From Synchiropus splendidus (lineage: Eukaryota > Chordata > Actinopteri > Syngnathiformes > Callionymidae), in assembly GCF_027744825.2 (NCBI RefSeq), contig NC_071334.1:30938437-31002436 (forward strand): a stretch of 64,000 bases of DNA. Direction: 5' to 3'. Numbering within the stretch: the first letter of the stretch is position 1; every line of letters begins with the position of its first letter. The position numbers and the translations under genes are program-made. The notes under the pieces were generated by a model, which was given only the letters and a program-made list of their open reading frames with translations, ran no database searches and was not told the DNA's origin. This document shows positions 13,701 through 25,765 of this stretch, in pieces.

Positions 13701-16479
13701 CTTCACTTTGGGGCCAGAGAAGATTTGGGCCCAAAACGATGGCAATGTTACTTGGACTCATCTTGTTGATGGCCTGCTGCTCTGACAGCAGAGAAAGGAA
13801 CTGTACCAGGTACCTGAAAAAGAAGATCATAGGAAACAATGAACTCTAGTTTTCCCAGTAAGTAATCCAGCTGGAATCAAACGTTCACACCTGAGGTTGT
13901 TATAGTTTTCACAAGGCAGCTTCTTTAACAGAGCTCGGAACTGCTGCAGCTTCTCTGTCAATTCTTTCTCCCTGTAAAACAGCAATAACATCTATAATAA
14001 TAGTAATAATAATAACAATAACAATAATAATAATACGTACCCTGCTGCTTTAAACCAGTCATTGTAGAGTTCAAAGGTCATGAGAGGTTCTGGTAGTTCT
14101 CGTAGGTAACACTTCAACGCTCCTGTTGTCACACACACACTCAGAGTCATCATGCTTCTACTCAATAAATCGATTATGTGTATATGTTTAGCTGCCTGTC
14201 AAATTGACAACTGGATGCACTTATGCAGGAAGTTGCAAATATAATGACGGGAAAATAAAGAATTACCAGCGACAATAAAGTTCACCTGCTACAGCGTGAG
14301 GATCCATGCTGAATTCGCTGTGATCAACTGTCCCCTGGTCCAGACAGGACTTCAGCCGCTTGACCACCGAGGCTGCTGCTGCCAGCCGAAACAACCCCTG
14401 TGGAGGAGGACGATGGAGAGCTGACAGGCTGTTACCAAGTATTCCTGCGCATTCACTGGTAGAACTTTCACCAGAGTCAGCAATGGCACCGTCATGGGCC
14501 TGTTATTATTATTATTATTATTATTATTATCCCATGTATTCTCCTGGAATACTAGAGGACAATTCAGTCACCAATTCACCACTGCACATAGGAATTCCAC
14601 GCACAAAAGACCCTGTACTTGTAGTTGTACTATTACTCTTCATAGTCATCACTAGTGTTGTAGAAGTGTAATAGTTGGTGAAATAATAATGATGATAATA
14701 TTAAACCCCTAGATAGTAACTGTAGTAGTAGTCGTAGTAGTACCAGTAATAATAGTACCTAATAGTAGTGATAGTAGTTGGTTTTTAGCAGTAGTACCCA
14801 TTACTGTAGAAATCTTTTTTGGTTGTTTTTGTTTATTTATTTATTTATTTTTGCAATAATGTCATGTTTTTCAGTCCACCATGTAGTATAAGAATAACAG
14901 AATGTTGGTCGTAATGTTATGGCCAATGTGGGTATATTCATACATCAATATGCTGACCAAATTTAGCAATTGTCTGGCAGATAAAGAGAGTCATTTGACG
15001 TTCATTTCAACATCAGCAGTAAAGAAAGAGTGATACCTCCTCCCTCATGCCTGTTTTCAGCAGCATTGAAATACACTCCTGGATGGGTGCTGCGATTTCC
15101 CTCTTGCTCTGCGACAAATGAGAGAGCAGAGTTTCTCCATAGACCTTCCGACCGGACAGGGTCAGGGTGGGACCTGCACACAACCAAGTCATGGGGAGAA
15201 GATGACTCTGACATCCTACAGTCCAAAGTAGCAGCATAAACTCACCTTTTCGATTGCTATCTTCTTTGAGTTCACTGATGTTCTCATTCAAGAACTCATG
15301 TGAATGTTTGTGGTATTGTGCTTGTAGTTCCAGAAGCTAAAACCAGGGCAATGTTACAGATCAAAAAACAAGTCTAAAATACACTTCTTTTATTTTGACT
15401 CACTCGAATGAAATAATTGGAATAATCTTCTTCCTTTGTGGCAAAGTGGTATAAATCTGCTGAGTACTGGTCCTGGACAGACAAAACCAGAGGACAGATC
15501 ATGAAAGCTCCTCTCACATTTGCTATCAAACACCAGTACCCTGATGCTCTGCAGCTTCCTCCAGGCTTCTTCCATTTCTTCTCTGAGTCCATCCTGCTTG
15601 GCCTGCGCCCCAGTGCTGCTCTGGCTCCTGAGGACGAGACCCTTTCTGCGGTCAGCGAGTTCATTTGGATGAACTGCACTCAGGACAAGCGAGCGCTCAC
15701 CTGATTTTGGCGTTGTTCCAGTCCATGGTGAGCTTTGCAAACTGCTTCTTGTTTTTGAGGATCTCGGGCAAATCATCCTGCATGGAGACGTCAGTATCTT
15801 ACACAGGATCACTCAATAATTGTTCTCACACTGTCAACTCTGCCCACAACTGGTGAACAGCTCAACATCTCCAAACCTCACCAAAAAGAGCCAACGTTCC
15901 TGCTCCAAGCTCGACCACAAAGATTGCATGTTCAGCTGCCTGGACTCTTTTCACTGGTACATTGACAGTTGCATTAACTAACTCTCCAGACCAGGGTCCA
16001 ATCAATTGGATTCTTCTGTTTTGAACTTCCACCCATTGGCCACGAATGTGTGTTCTGCTTAACACCAAGAGTTCTGCTTAACACTTTCTCCTCTGCTTTG
16101 ACAGTGGGCGGGGTTTTCCTCACCATATTCGGTATTCCAGGTGTGTTTTTTGTGTGATGTATTTCAAGCACAAATCAAACATGACACTATTCTTCACTGT
16201 GCAAATAAACTCCACGATTTCTGAAAATGAACTTTTTTTTATCTATGTTTTGTCCATAGTAAAAGAATTGATTTTTGGTCTGATATTCAATAATTGTAAT
16301 TCAATATGATACGTTCTTTTGTAGTGAATTATTTTTAAATATAAGAAACAATATATGGAATGTTAATTGAAAATGTTGCAGGGGCATCAGCGGATTTAAT
16401 ACTTGAACCTATTAAATCACAGGAATCCATCTACCTGTTTAACCGTTAAGCTGAAGAGCTGTGGTATTACCGCACCGCC

Positions 16480-16555
<76 letters not shown>

Positions 16556-19500
16556 TTATATGAATAGAATCAGTGATTGACTGAGGGAACGCTGGTCAGA
16601 TTTAAATCCATACTGTCATAGCTGACTTAAAGAAACCTCAGAGGTTCGAGGAATCACTTGAGTTTATACCTCACCTCACTGAGTTTGTTCAGAGGCTCCA
16701 AAACTTCCTTTTCGAGACGAATCTCGAAATCTGCCAACATGGTGGCCAACATCTTCTCCATGAAGCAGCACATCTCCAGCACCCTCCTGTCACGCACACA
16801 TGCATACACAACAGCTGAGTTATTTTTGTCATCTAACTGCTTTATTGTAAAATGTAAAATGCTTCACCGAACATGGGCTGTAGTTCAATGCAAGATTAAA
16901 TAAGATATCACCGTGTACAATAAAATCCATCCCAATGTATTTATCTCGTGTTTGCTAAAGTAATTTCACATCTCTCAAATAAGCTTGCACTGCTGCTACA
17001 AATAACAAGAGACATCTGACCAACACACGCAGACGTTAAACACGGCTCGCACATCTGACTGCATGTGTTTGGCGACTTCCTTGTTTGATCCAGAAGTGAA
17101 AACAGAGTTGTCAGATGACGGTCACATGATCAGGAAACACATCAGGGATGATGTTTGGGATCAAGCAAGTCACCTTATGGGCGAGTCTGCGTCGAAATCT
17201 TTCAGGCTCTCGGCCATGCTGAGAGACAGCAGCATCAGAGGCAACTTTTTCTGTGGACAGAACATGTCACGACCTTTAGCGACTTGTTTGGGGTCTGAGA
17301 TCTGCATGGTTACAGGAGTGTCACTACCATTCTCTTCTCAGTATCCAGTCCGGTTTGGCTCTGCATGCAGGCCTGCAGCTTCTTATACAGGACCTGCGCT
17401 GCCTTCTTGGTCGGTTCAACTCTCTGTTCCACCTTAAGTCGTGACCACACAAGTGATCACACATCAGCTACTTGTGATTCAGTTGTGTGAGATAACCAAA
17501 TGTCGTTTCATAGAGTCAAATATGAATAATCTAATACAATGTGACTCTTGAAATGATGACGTGCATCTTTTGGTCACTGCTGTGTCTCTAGATTACGACT
17601 AGATATTTAGGTTTGTGGCCAGATTATGAGTTTGGTTGGGCTTTTTTCATCTGGATCAGTAGCTGCTGTGTCATGGCTAACATGCTATTGTAGAAACATG
17701 ACACATCAGAAAAGGCAATATGTGTCTATAACTGCTCCCTGGACCAGAGCAGAAAGTCACATACTAATTCATACTGATAAAAAATAGATCAGCACTGGCA
17801 CTGCTTAGTATAAAATGTATCACAATGTAATACACACAGCAGTTAAGTCTGTTCATGTCCAGATTTTTCTTGTTGTCCTCACAGCATCTCAATATTTCCA
17901 ATGATATGATCACAACACTCAACAATCCATCAGCTTTAGTAGACAAACATAAAGAAGAATAGAACCTAATGTAGGAGGTTCTAATGTGAGTGACCAGGCT
18001 TTTATAAGGACTGTGGTTTTGAGAAATAGCATGAATTAAGACAAGTTCCTACCACAACCAGGTCCTCGTGTAGAAGTCCTGTGGCATCCTGAGACCTGCA
18101 GGTGGGAACATGTGAGACCAGTATATTACAACGTATCATATCGAGCGTTGTCCTGCACCAATACTGCTGTCATCAGAATTCAAACATTTATGACAGCAGA
18201 ATGAGGTTACACACTCAAGTAAAAGAAGATTTCCACATACAAAACATTTCTTCTGTTATGTTTTCAGCTAGTATTTCTAGCTGATATTTCTTTTTTTTGC
18301 AGGATATTCATATGATATCATGATAACACACACGTTAAATGAGCTACAAAAGCAATGAAGTGAGGGCTAAAGTGAAACCATTCTTGACTGTCACTTTCAT
18401 AAGTCAGCAGAGAGCATGTAGCTGTGGCAGCGCTTTGCAGAGTACATTGAAAAGAACTTACACTACACAAAATAATGCTGTTGAGGATCATGTTAGCTTT
18501 TCAGTATTTTTTTGTGACAATTGTATTAAATATACCACTTTAGAGAGGCCAAAATATGATTCAATGCAAGTTATTGAATACCGTACTTCAAATAGCTAAA
18601 GCTCATACAGTAGAGATTTCATTTTTCATAGGAATGCAATGTTTGGAGTGATAGAGAACAACAACCAGAACTTTGTGGTTGCAAGTTGAGGCCCGGATTT
18701 AAACACTTCTGCGTGTGCGAAACATACAAGAGACAAAGAGGAACCTGGTTGACTCCACCCCCAATTTAGTTTTTTTTTTTTTTTGTTGTTTGATTGATTG
18801 TTGGCAGCAAGACTCATATTAAAGACATAGACAGAAATTACTAAAATTACAACGTGATATCCAAAATTGTCAAAATAATATAACACATTGGTCTGAGTAT
18901 TTTCAAATATTCACAATATTTGGTGTCACTCGTCTAGTGCCAGACATTCTTAAATCTAAAAATAATATTTAATGCAAAATAAATAAAATAAATAATAATA
19001 ATAATGTTGTGTCTTTAAACTCTTGACCAAAGAAATCAGACGTTCACTCAGTTTTTGTAATACTGATTACTGTATATCATTATATGTGGATGACACTCTT
19101 TTGTATTACGAGATGCTTCACAAATTTAACATTTGCTTTCTTTATGTGATCATTTCATTTCCCTGTCCATATAGAAAATCAATTGGACCAAATCAGCATT
19201 AATGTCCTGAAATTCTTGAGCATCAGGCACCTTTTTATCAGGAGAAATACCAATAGTGAGTTTCAAATATCTTCAGTGAAAATTTTTGCATCATTGTCTT
19301 GATGGTAAAACACAACTTACTGAGTTTTACTGATATGAAAAAGAAATATAATCTCCCTGGTATAGCCTTTTTTTTTTAACTTACAGCAGAGACCAGCGAT
19401 GCATGCATATGGTGTACCATGCACCACTGCCCTCAACACATCCTCTGCATAAACTGCTGACTTCATCACACCTTACCCGAGGAGTGGGAAGAAAACTTTA

Positions 19501-22500
19501 CAAATTCTTTTCTGAAGCCCAAACACGATTTCCAGTGAAAGCTGCATGAGCTCTAGCTCCCATCAACAACTCTAAATTGGGGTACTGTGTGGGCCAATGG
19601 AAAAATGACAACCACGACAAGTGTTTCACTATGAAATTAGCGAAATCACCACATTGTGACCTCTGCGCACATGGAGGCTTTTTACATACAGTATGCACTG
19701 GGATTGTGTTGATGTGTCTCCATTCTGAGAACGACTTGCTTCCTCCATAAGTGACTTTATTGATGTTCAAATCCCACATTCACCAAAACTTCTGCTTTTA
19801 AATGACTCCGACTTCAACTTGTCACGTCAACAAAGACGGATATTATGGGCTGGGTGTAAAGAAGCTTGCTGTGAAATGAAAACCACCACATTGTCTGACA
19901 ATTCCTCAATGGACTGATACTTTACTGGACATTGTACAGATGAATGCATGCTGCCAGCTCCAAGACTTAAGGAAGATAAGTGATATCTACAACACGACAA
20001 TGTTTAATAACTATACATATTTAAATTTCAAATAAACTGTCAGGGGGAGGGGGACCGCCAGAAGGTGGGGAGGAGGGATTTGGTTTCACATGGAAAGTGA
20101 TCTGCAAAATGTATCTGTATATTTTGCTTGACCAACTTTTAATTAAAAAAAAATAATAATAATAATAATTAAAATAAATAAATAAATAAATATATATATA
20201 TATATATACACTAGTTTTTGCATGTGTGTGTGCCTGTATAGCTTTGGAAACATACTTACTTGAGAGTCCAAGTCTCAATTTGAGGATGACAATGTCAAAA
20301 CAACTGGGTCATTATAATAGGTTTCAGTTTGGTTCAGAGTCCTGGTTCAGTTTGGCCATTTGTTTTGGATGGTTAGGTTTGGGGTGAGAGGCTGGGAAAA
20401 GGGTTATGGCAATGAGAGGTCCCAACAAGGACTCAAACATGGCTGTGTGTGTGTGTGTGTTATTTTTTTATACTTTTATTTTAACGTTGAGTGTGAATCT
20501 TGTGGTTTTTCTCTATACCAGCCGTGAGGAGGGTGTCAAAGAGAACTGATCTTGCACCGGGTCATGAGAACACTCCAGGTCTCAAACCACCAGGAACTCT
20601 TGAACGACTATATCACAGACGGTGATTTCTACAAAAGTGTGATGAAAAATAAGATGAAGAGTCAAAACAATTCCTCACTACCACATGGTTATGATTTATC
20701 CATGATGAAATCATTTACCGCGCTAACAACCTGGAACCTTCCACACTGCATGACCTTAATCAATAACTAGCATCGAAGAAAGTAGTTACGACTGTGCTTT
20801 TACAGTACATCCGCCAATTGAACCTATCTCACACAGTGTTTCTCACTGACTTGCCTCTTTAAGCTAACACCAGCAACCTCGTCTACGTGTTGAGAGAAAG
20901 TGAGAAATCATTCAAAATCGGAGCATATCTCAGCGACCGGTGTCATAAACTGTCTGGCGACTGTACTGAGGAGTTTGTGTCTCGCTCACACTATGCCGAG
21001 TTACAGAAAAAAAAAAAAGTATAAATTTTGTTTGCTGACTCTTGAAGATGAAAATAAGTTTGCTTCTAATGAAACACATTGGGTGAATTTTTGATATGAG
21101 CATCACCAAGCCATTAGCACAATCATGTTAACTCAGAATTTATTTCTACATTGTAAACACACTTGTACCTTAAAAAAATATTTAAAAATCTAAAAAATGG
21201 CCCTCAGATTTACCCCAACCAAAATGTTTTTTTGTTGAAAAGTCCGAAGCCTCAACCAGAGAGGATCATGGGTGTTTTATCATTGAACTCACAGGTCTCT
21301 TGCCAAGAAACATAAAAACATTATGCTCCCAAGTTGGCGGGACTTATAAATCCAGGCTTTAAATGTTTTACAGGTAAACATTCCTAACTCTCAACTCAAG
21401 GAACTGAACAAGCAATTGGCAATAACATCAGAAGTTCCTGCAGACTCCCAGTCTTGTGACTAATTCGGTTTGTGTCTGAGTCCGAAGCGGCTGGGATGAG
21501 CATCATCACCTTAAGTCTGAGGTCACGGTTCTCAACCGGAAATGGATGGTTTTCTGGGCGGGGAATGAGGTTCTCGAGTGAGGGAGTAAATGAGTCTGTG
21601 AATTGGCGCAGCAGGGGCGGTACTGCAGTCGTTCTACCGCACTGTTGTGTGTCAGAGAGAGCTGAGCCAAAAGGCAAAGCACCTATGGTCATGAGCTGTG
21701 GATCATGGCTGAAGGAACGAGGTCTTGGATACAAGCGGCTGAAATGAGTTTTCTCTGATGGTCGGCAGGCGTCTCCCTTAGAGATAAGGTGAGGAGTTCT
21801 GTCACTCAGGAGAGACTCGGAGTAGAGCTGCTGCTTCTCCGCATTGAGAGGAGTCGGTTGAGGATGCCCCCCCCTTCTCCGCACGTCTCCCAGTGGAGGT
21901 GTTACAGAAGGGTCGACCCAGGACCAGGTGGAGGGATTATATCTCTTCACGGGCCTGGGAGCATCTCGGGATCCCTGAGTCAGAGTGTTTGGCATGGCCT
22001 TTGACGCTGCTGCCGCCACGACCCGGCTATGGATAAGTGGATATGGATGGATGGATCGACCTTATATTGAAAAGGCGCAACCAAAAGTGTAACCTGGTCT
22101 CACTACTGAGTTCTCATGCTGAGTGTGGAACTGACCATTTAATGTTAAATTATTTTTAGTATAATTAATACAAGTAGTTTGAACGTAAATCAAAACAAAC
22201 ATAATCAATACACGATTTTGGAAATCTATTTATTTTGACTGTAATTTCCACTGTGACTAGCTTAAGCTGAGCTGTCAGTAGATGTGGGCAAAGTGTGACC
22301 TGTGGCCCACATGCGGCCCTCTGCCTGTGTTTAGGCGGCACTCAAAACTACTACTGTCTTGAAAAGATATTAAATGTAAATGTATTTTGGGTCACATTTA
22401 TGGCATTACAGACATTTAAAAGTTTATTTGAAGATAAGGTCCCCAGAAAGCACATACCAGAGAAGGAATGTTTGGGTTGTTTTGTTTTATACAATCACAC

Positions 22501-23302
22501 ACCTGTGTTGCATGTGATGTTGCCTAGCAACTTCAGTTAAATGAGCAGTTATAACTCTTATTCTGTTTTGTCTGTGCGGTGACAGCTCATGACCATTTAT
22601 TTCCCTACTATGGTTAAGTCATGAAGCAGCAACACTTCCCTCCACAGAGTTGAAAGAGAAACTTTCACTACTTTAAATCAGCTACATAATACGCTATATC
22701 ACTTTATTCATCTGTGTATGAGTACACTTTAATAAAGTAATACACCTTAAACCAAAGAACAATATATATATTATTCCTTCCTCCGCATCCAAACAGGATC
22801 CCCCCCCCCTCCAAGTACAGGAGATGTGGCACTGTGGAGAGTTGCATTCAGGCCTAGTCTGGTGGGGGAGTCAGGACTGCAGACTCCGGGTCTTTGTGTC
22901 CTGACAGTTAAAACCAGTAGACCATTTTAACTGAATACAGTAATAGATCCAGTGCCTGAAACAAAGTTCCCATGCTAAAGCTTCCTCATTGTCATACCGT
23001 TTGTTTGATTGCTTTGCACTGAATTTTAGATTAACATACTGAACAAATCCAGTTTTGTCATTATTTTCATACTCATCAAGCCTTACTCGTGCACTCACCA
23101 ACAGCTCAGAGACAAAAGACAAAAAGAAACCTTGATTTTACACATCCAAAAGTCAATCTTCTCTCTGTTGGGACAAATGTCATAGCTACAGACACAGGTT
23201 AAGAAGTTGTTCTACTTCACTTCACACTATCAAAATGAAAAAAGTGTCTTACTTTGCAGTGGAGCCAAACTGCTTCAAGAGGCTGAAGGACTGACGGAAC
23301 AT
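10799..23302 (-). CDS. sh3bp1: SH3-domain-binding protein 1: BAR-RhoGAP with proline-rich tail
   Basis: Eighteen exons (minus, 5' to 3'): 23253-23302, 18053-18095, 17328-17432, 17174-17250, 16675-16786, 15701-15777, 15540-15627, 15404-15472, 15246-15336, 15037-15173, 14286-14397, 14041-14122, 13891-13971, 13700-13813, 13020-13117, 12742-12898, 11944-12230, 10799-11040. They total 2022 nt (673 aa; human about 700) and stay in frame through every GT-AG junction. Residues about 20-237 form the BAR domain ('VEQRVEPTKKAAQVLYKKLQ', 'ADLYHFATKEEDYSNYFIR'). The RhoGAP domain follows, with arginine finger R287 in 'GLFRLAA', 'LRELPEPLMTFELYNDW' and 'SPSNIAIVLGPNLLWP'. The Pro/Ser-rich tail has 'APPPPSS' and 'CPPPLPPPSQ', which fit SH3 ligands. 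The protein stimulates GTP hydrolysis by Rac/Cdc42 at membranes and junctions. Exon 1 (MFRQSFSLLKQF) is inferred from a CCACCATG context, a GTAAGA donor and phase; it is less certain than the rest. The exon 7 acceptor could lie slightly upstream. Confidence 0.92.
13994..14036. repeat. (TAA/CAA)n microsatellite
   Basis: An imperfect AAT/AAC triplet run sits directly upstream, on the top strand, of the donor site of sh3bp1 exon 12, in the short intron between exons 12 and 13. Confidence 0.8.
14502..14532. repeat. (TTA)n microsatellite
   Basis: Ten consecutive TTA triplets lie within the sh3bp1 intron between exons 10 and 11. A degraded TAG/TAA-type triplet region follows at about 14.70-14.79 kb. 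Confidence 0.9.
16481..16552. repeat. (TA)n microsatellite
   Basis: About 36 perfect TA dinucleotides lie in the sh3bp1 intron between exons 5 and 6. The length is likely polymorphic and prone to assembly error. Confidence 0.97.
20260..20460 (-). repeat. Dispersed repeat copy A
   Basis: Its reverse complement shares 'aaccatccaaaaca', 'aaccaggactctgaaccaaa' and 'ataatgaccca' blocks, in the same order, with 50.27-50.45 kb. The element includes the 'tccccacaagg'-type motif seen in a common fish repeat, and a (GT)n tract borders it at about 20.44-20.46 kb. It lies in sh3bp1 intron 1. Confidence 0.7.
21460..22060 (+). mobile_element. Degraded 3' end of a non-LTR retrotransposon (LINE)
   Basis: On the plus strand the sequence resembles the end of a fish LINE reverse-transcriptase reading frame. 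Recognisable pieces are 'gctgggatgagcatca', 'agctgagccaaaaggcaaag', 'ctatggtcatgagctgtgga', 'acaagcggctgaaatgagtt', 'tcccttagagataaggtgag' and 'cgcattgagaggagtcg'. They are followed by a 'cgacccggctatggataagtgg' type ending and a GGATGGATGG tail. These are the known parts of the element I recognise; the clade (RTE/Rex-like) is uncertain. Frameshifts and gaps break the coding frame, so it is dead and 5'-truncated. A 207-aa open frame on the opposite strand (21396-22019) is an accident of this element. Confidence 0.75.
22276..22340 (+). repeat. Possible hAT-type element left end
   Basis: The 'gtgggcaaagtgtgacctgtggcccacatgcggccctctg' type sequence resembles the start of hAT elements that begin CAGGGGTGGGCAAACT and continue with 'gcggccc' motifs. 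No partner end was located. Confidence 0.35.
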
Positions 23303-24852
23303 GGTGGATCTCAGAATAGAGGTCCTGAAGTATGCTCAGGTTCTGCTGGTTGTCTTTCGCAGAACCAGAAGGCAGGCACTTTGTATTAGAGCGCGTAAGT
23401 AATGTCGCTTGTTCTAGTTTCCGACACAAGTTTGACGTGCAGGAGGAAGTTGCACATTTGAGGCGGAAGTCGCCCCCCCCCACTCTTTCACAGCTACAAA
23501 GCGTCACAGAAACTCCATGTATTAACCACAGATCATAGTCTTGATACCGTGGTGGAATTACTTATTTTTATTGTATAGGCATGACGTAATTTAAAGCCAT
23601 TAAATACTTCCCTCTCTCCATTCAGTAGGTGGTCTTAAGCCAAGACAGAGGACGCGATACGAAAACTTTAAACATTGAAGAGGCCACTGATTTGTAGGCA
23701 GACTTTAAGAATTATTGCTACCATTTATGCACAACTCAAAAATAATGTAGTCAGCAACAAATCTCGCACAAAACCAGTTTACTTTTGAATTATTTTATTG
23801 TTTTAAGATGATTCCCTAATGTATGAATGAAGAATTGAGGAATGCTCTGATCACGTTTCTGAAGATTTGAATTTCAAATGCTAGTTGCAATACCATCTAC
23901 TGGCGGACAAGTGTAAGTGCACTCTGAGTTTCCATCACATTGATGTGGAGTCACAATGTCTGATGCCATCCGATTCTTACTGGTAGAGAAAGTAAATACC
24001 GATCCATTCTTTAGAAATATAGGCAATACTGCAACACGTCAAATGGACTGAGGCTATGGTGAGAGTCTTGGAGATAGACAGTGAGTTGGTCTCATGTAAA
24101 CGTTGAGAAGGCAACAGAAGACAATCGCATGAAGACAGACCAATCAGAACCGGGAAATGTCAGTTACAGTGGGGCATTGACCGTGAAATGGAAATCATAT
24201 TTGGAGTACCACGTGAAAAGAATTCCAACATAGTATACAGATTTGGGTAAGAGATGATAAGCCCTTCTGGGCTGAAGAGAGCCTGAATTCACTGTTGCGC
24301 ATCAAGTTCAGAATGGTGGTTTTAAAATTGTACTTTTCTCAAATATTGACAGAGCAAAATCATACGGTCTTAATAATTCTGCCCCCCCCCTCAAGTGCTA
24401 GCACATTAGCGTCAGTTTCTAAATAACACGTGAGACGTACTGTAAAAGTACACGTCATCTTCTCATGATTGTTGGCATGACACCAGTAGGTTTTCTAAAA
24501 ATGCATGAATAAGCAGACATGAATTGAGCAGCATCGATATTTTAAAAAATGGTTGGTGCAGAAGAGTAAAGAGTCTTTGAAACACTTGGGCAAACCTGCA
24601 GTCCTCAACTTCAGAGAATTCCCAAATGATGCCTTTCTCTTCATCTTGCGTAGCGTCACCCGTGTTACCTGCGTTGACCACACTGTTCTGGAAGACCCAC
24701 GTGACCTCTGGTTTCAAATTGGAGACAGAAGAAGCACCTGTAACCTGGCATCCCACATGATGATTTCCTCAGAGTGTTTCTCAGAATCTCCTGCTTCATC
24801 CCCTCTCCATCCTGTCGAGACTGATGCACATGTAGACATTTTCGGATATGGA
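23303..24852. other. Intergenic: pdap1 3' flank and sh3bp1 5' flank
   Basis: The two genes are in tandem on the minus strand. No conserved reading frame was seen. An AATAAA on the minus strand at 23794-23799 is a possible pdap1 poly(A) signal. The sh3bp1 promoter should lie just above 23302, but I saw no TATA box or clear CpG island. Confidence 0.5.
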
Positions 24853-25634
24853 CTAGTGCTTCCCTTTGGCCTCCTCAGCTTCTTTTTCTGAGGAGAAACA
24901 GTTTTAAATTGAACGTCAAACAACCAGGTGAAAGGCAACTACAGTGAAACTTGCAGACCTTTCCTGAGTTCATCTCTCTTCTTGGCAGCCTCTTCTCTCT
25001 GTTTCTTGATGATGGCTAGTCTAGCCAGGTCAGCTCTGGCCTGATCAGTCTTGCCCTCCTGATGAAGCTTCATATACCGTTCCTTAGATTTCTGCTTCTC
25101 AATCTCCTCTCTGTGAGACAGGAGAGAAAGCCCATGATAATTTCACTCAACAGTATCAGAGTGTATTAAGTTGGGATGCTCCGATCGATCGGTCACCAAT
25201 CGTGATCGGCCGATTTCAGCGTGACCTGTAAAAGCCCATCGCTACCTGTCATTGTAGATCACAACAACTGATCACGTGTGACAGCTGTCGCTCTGACAAC
25301 TGTTGTGATGCGTCCGCTCCTCCCTACTCGCTGCTCACTCAGCAATCAGGCATGTCTGATGTGGAGCACGGGAAACTGCTGTGCTGGGAAGCACCTTCAA
25401 ATTCAATATGCTATTTTAAGCTCCAGCACTTGGCGGAGCACAGAGTTTTCCGGGCTCATGAAAGTGAGACAGCTAGTTCCTCAGCAGCAGGCTGTTAGCG
25501 CAGCTGACTGTTAGCAACATCCGCCGGTCCGAGGGTGACATTCAGAATGACAGACTAATTGCCCAAGAAATAACAGCTACATGACCAGCCTTTCTCAGCT
25601 GTCATTTACGTCCCACTACCATATGTAAATATTT

Positions 25635-25719
<85 letters not shown>

Positions 25720-25731
25720 CAGAGACAGAGA

Positions 25732-25765
<34 letters not shown>

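Larger units (their letters stand above)
18096..23252 (-). other. sh3bp1 intron 1 (5.2 kb, repeat-rich)
   Basis: The stretch between inferred exon 1 and exon 2 contains no recognised conserved exon. It holds a dispersed repeat at about 20.26-20.46 kb, a degraded LINE 3' end at 21.46-22.06 kb and a hAT-like end near 22.28 kb. A TA/GT-rich tract lies at 20.19-20.24 kb. If exon 1 is misassigned, the true first exon would still be expected in or near this interval. Confidence 0.65.

Noticed and set aside
14700..14790. TAG/TAA-rich stretch as a CRISPR-like array
   Set aside because: Irregular triplet microsatellite in a vertebrate intron, with no repeat-spacer periodicity.
21396..22019. 207-aa minus-strand open frame as a gene
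   Set aside because: It lies antisense to a LINE reverse-transcriptase 3' end ending in GGATGGATGG, has no recognisable domain and no exon context.
24463..24756. Minus-strand frame as the canonical last exon of pdap1
   Set aside because: Its residues do not match the expected SGKRMQSLSLNK-type tail, and no acceptor in the right phase was found.
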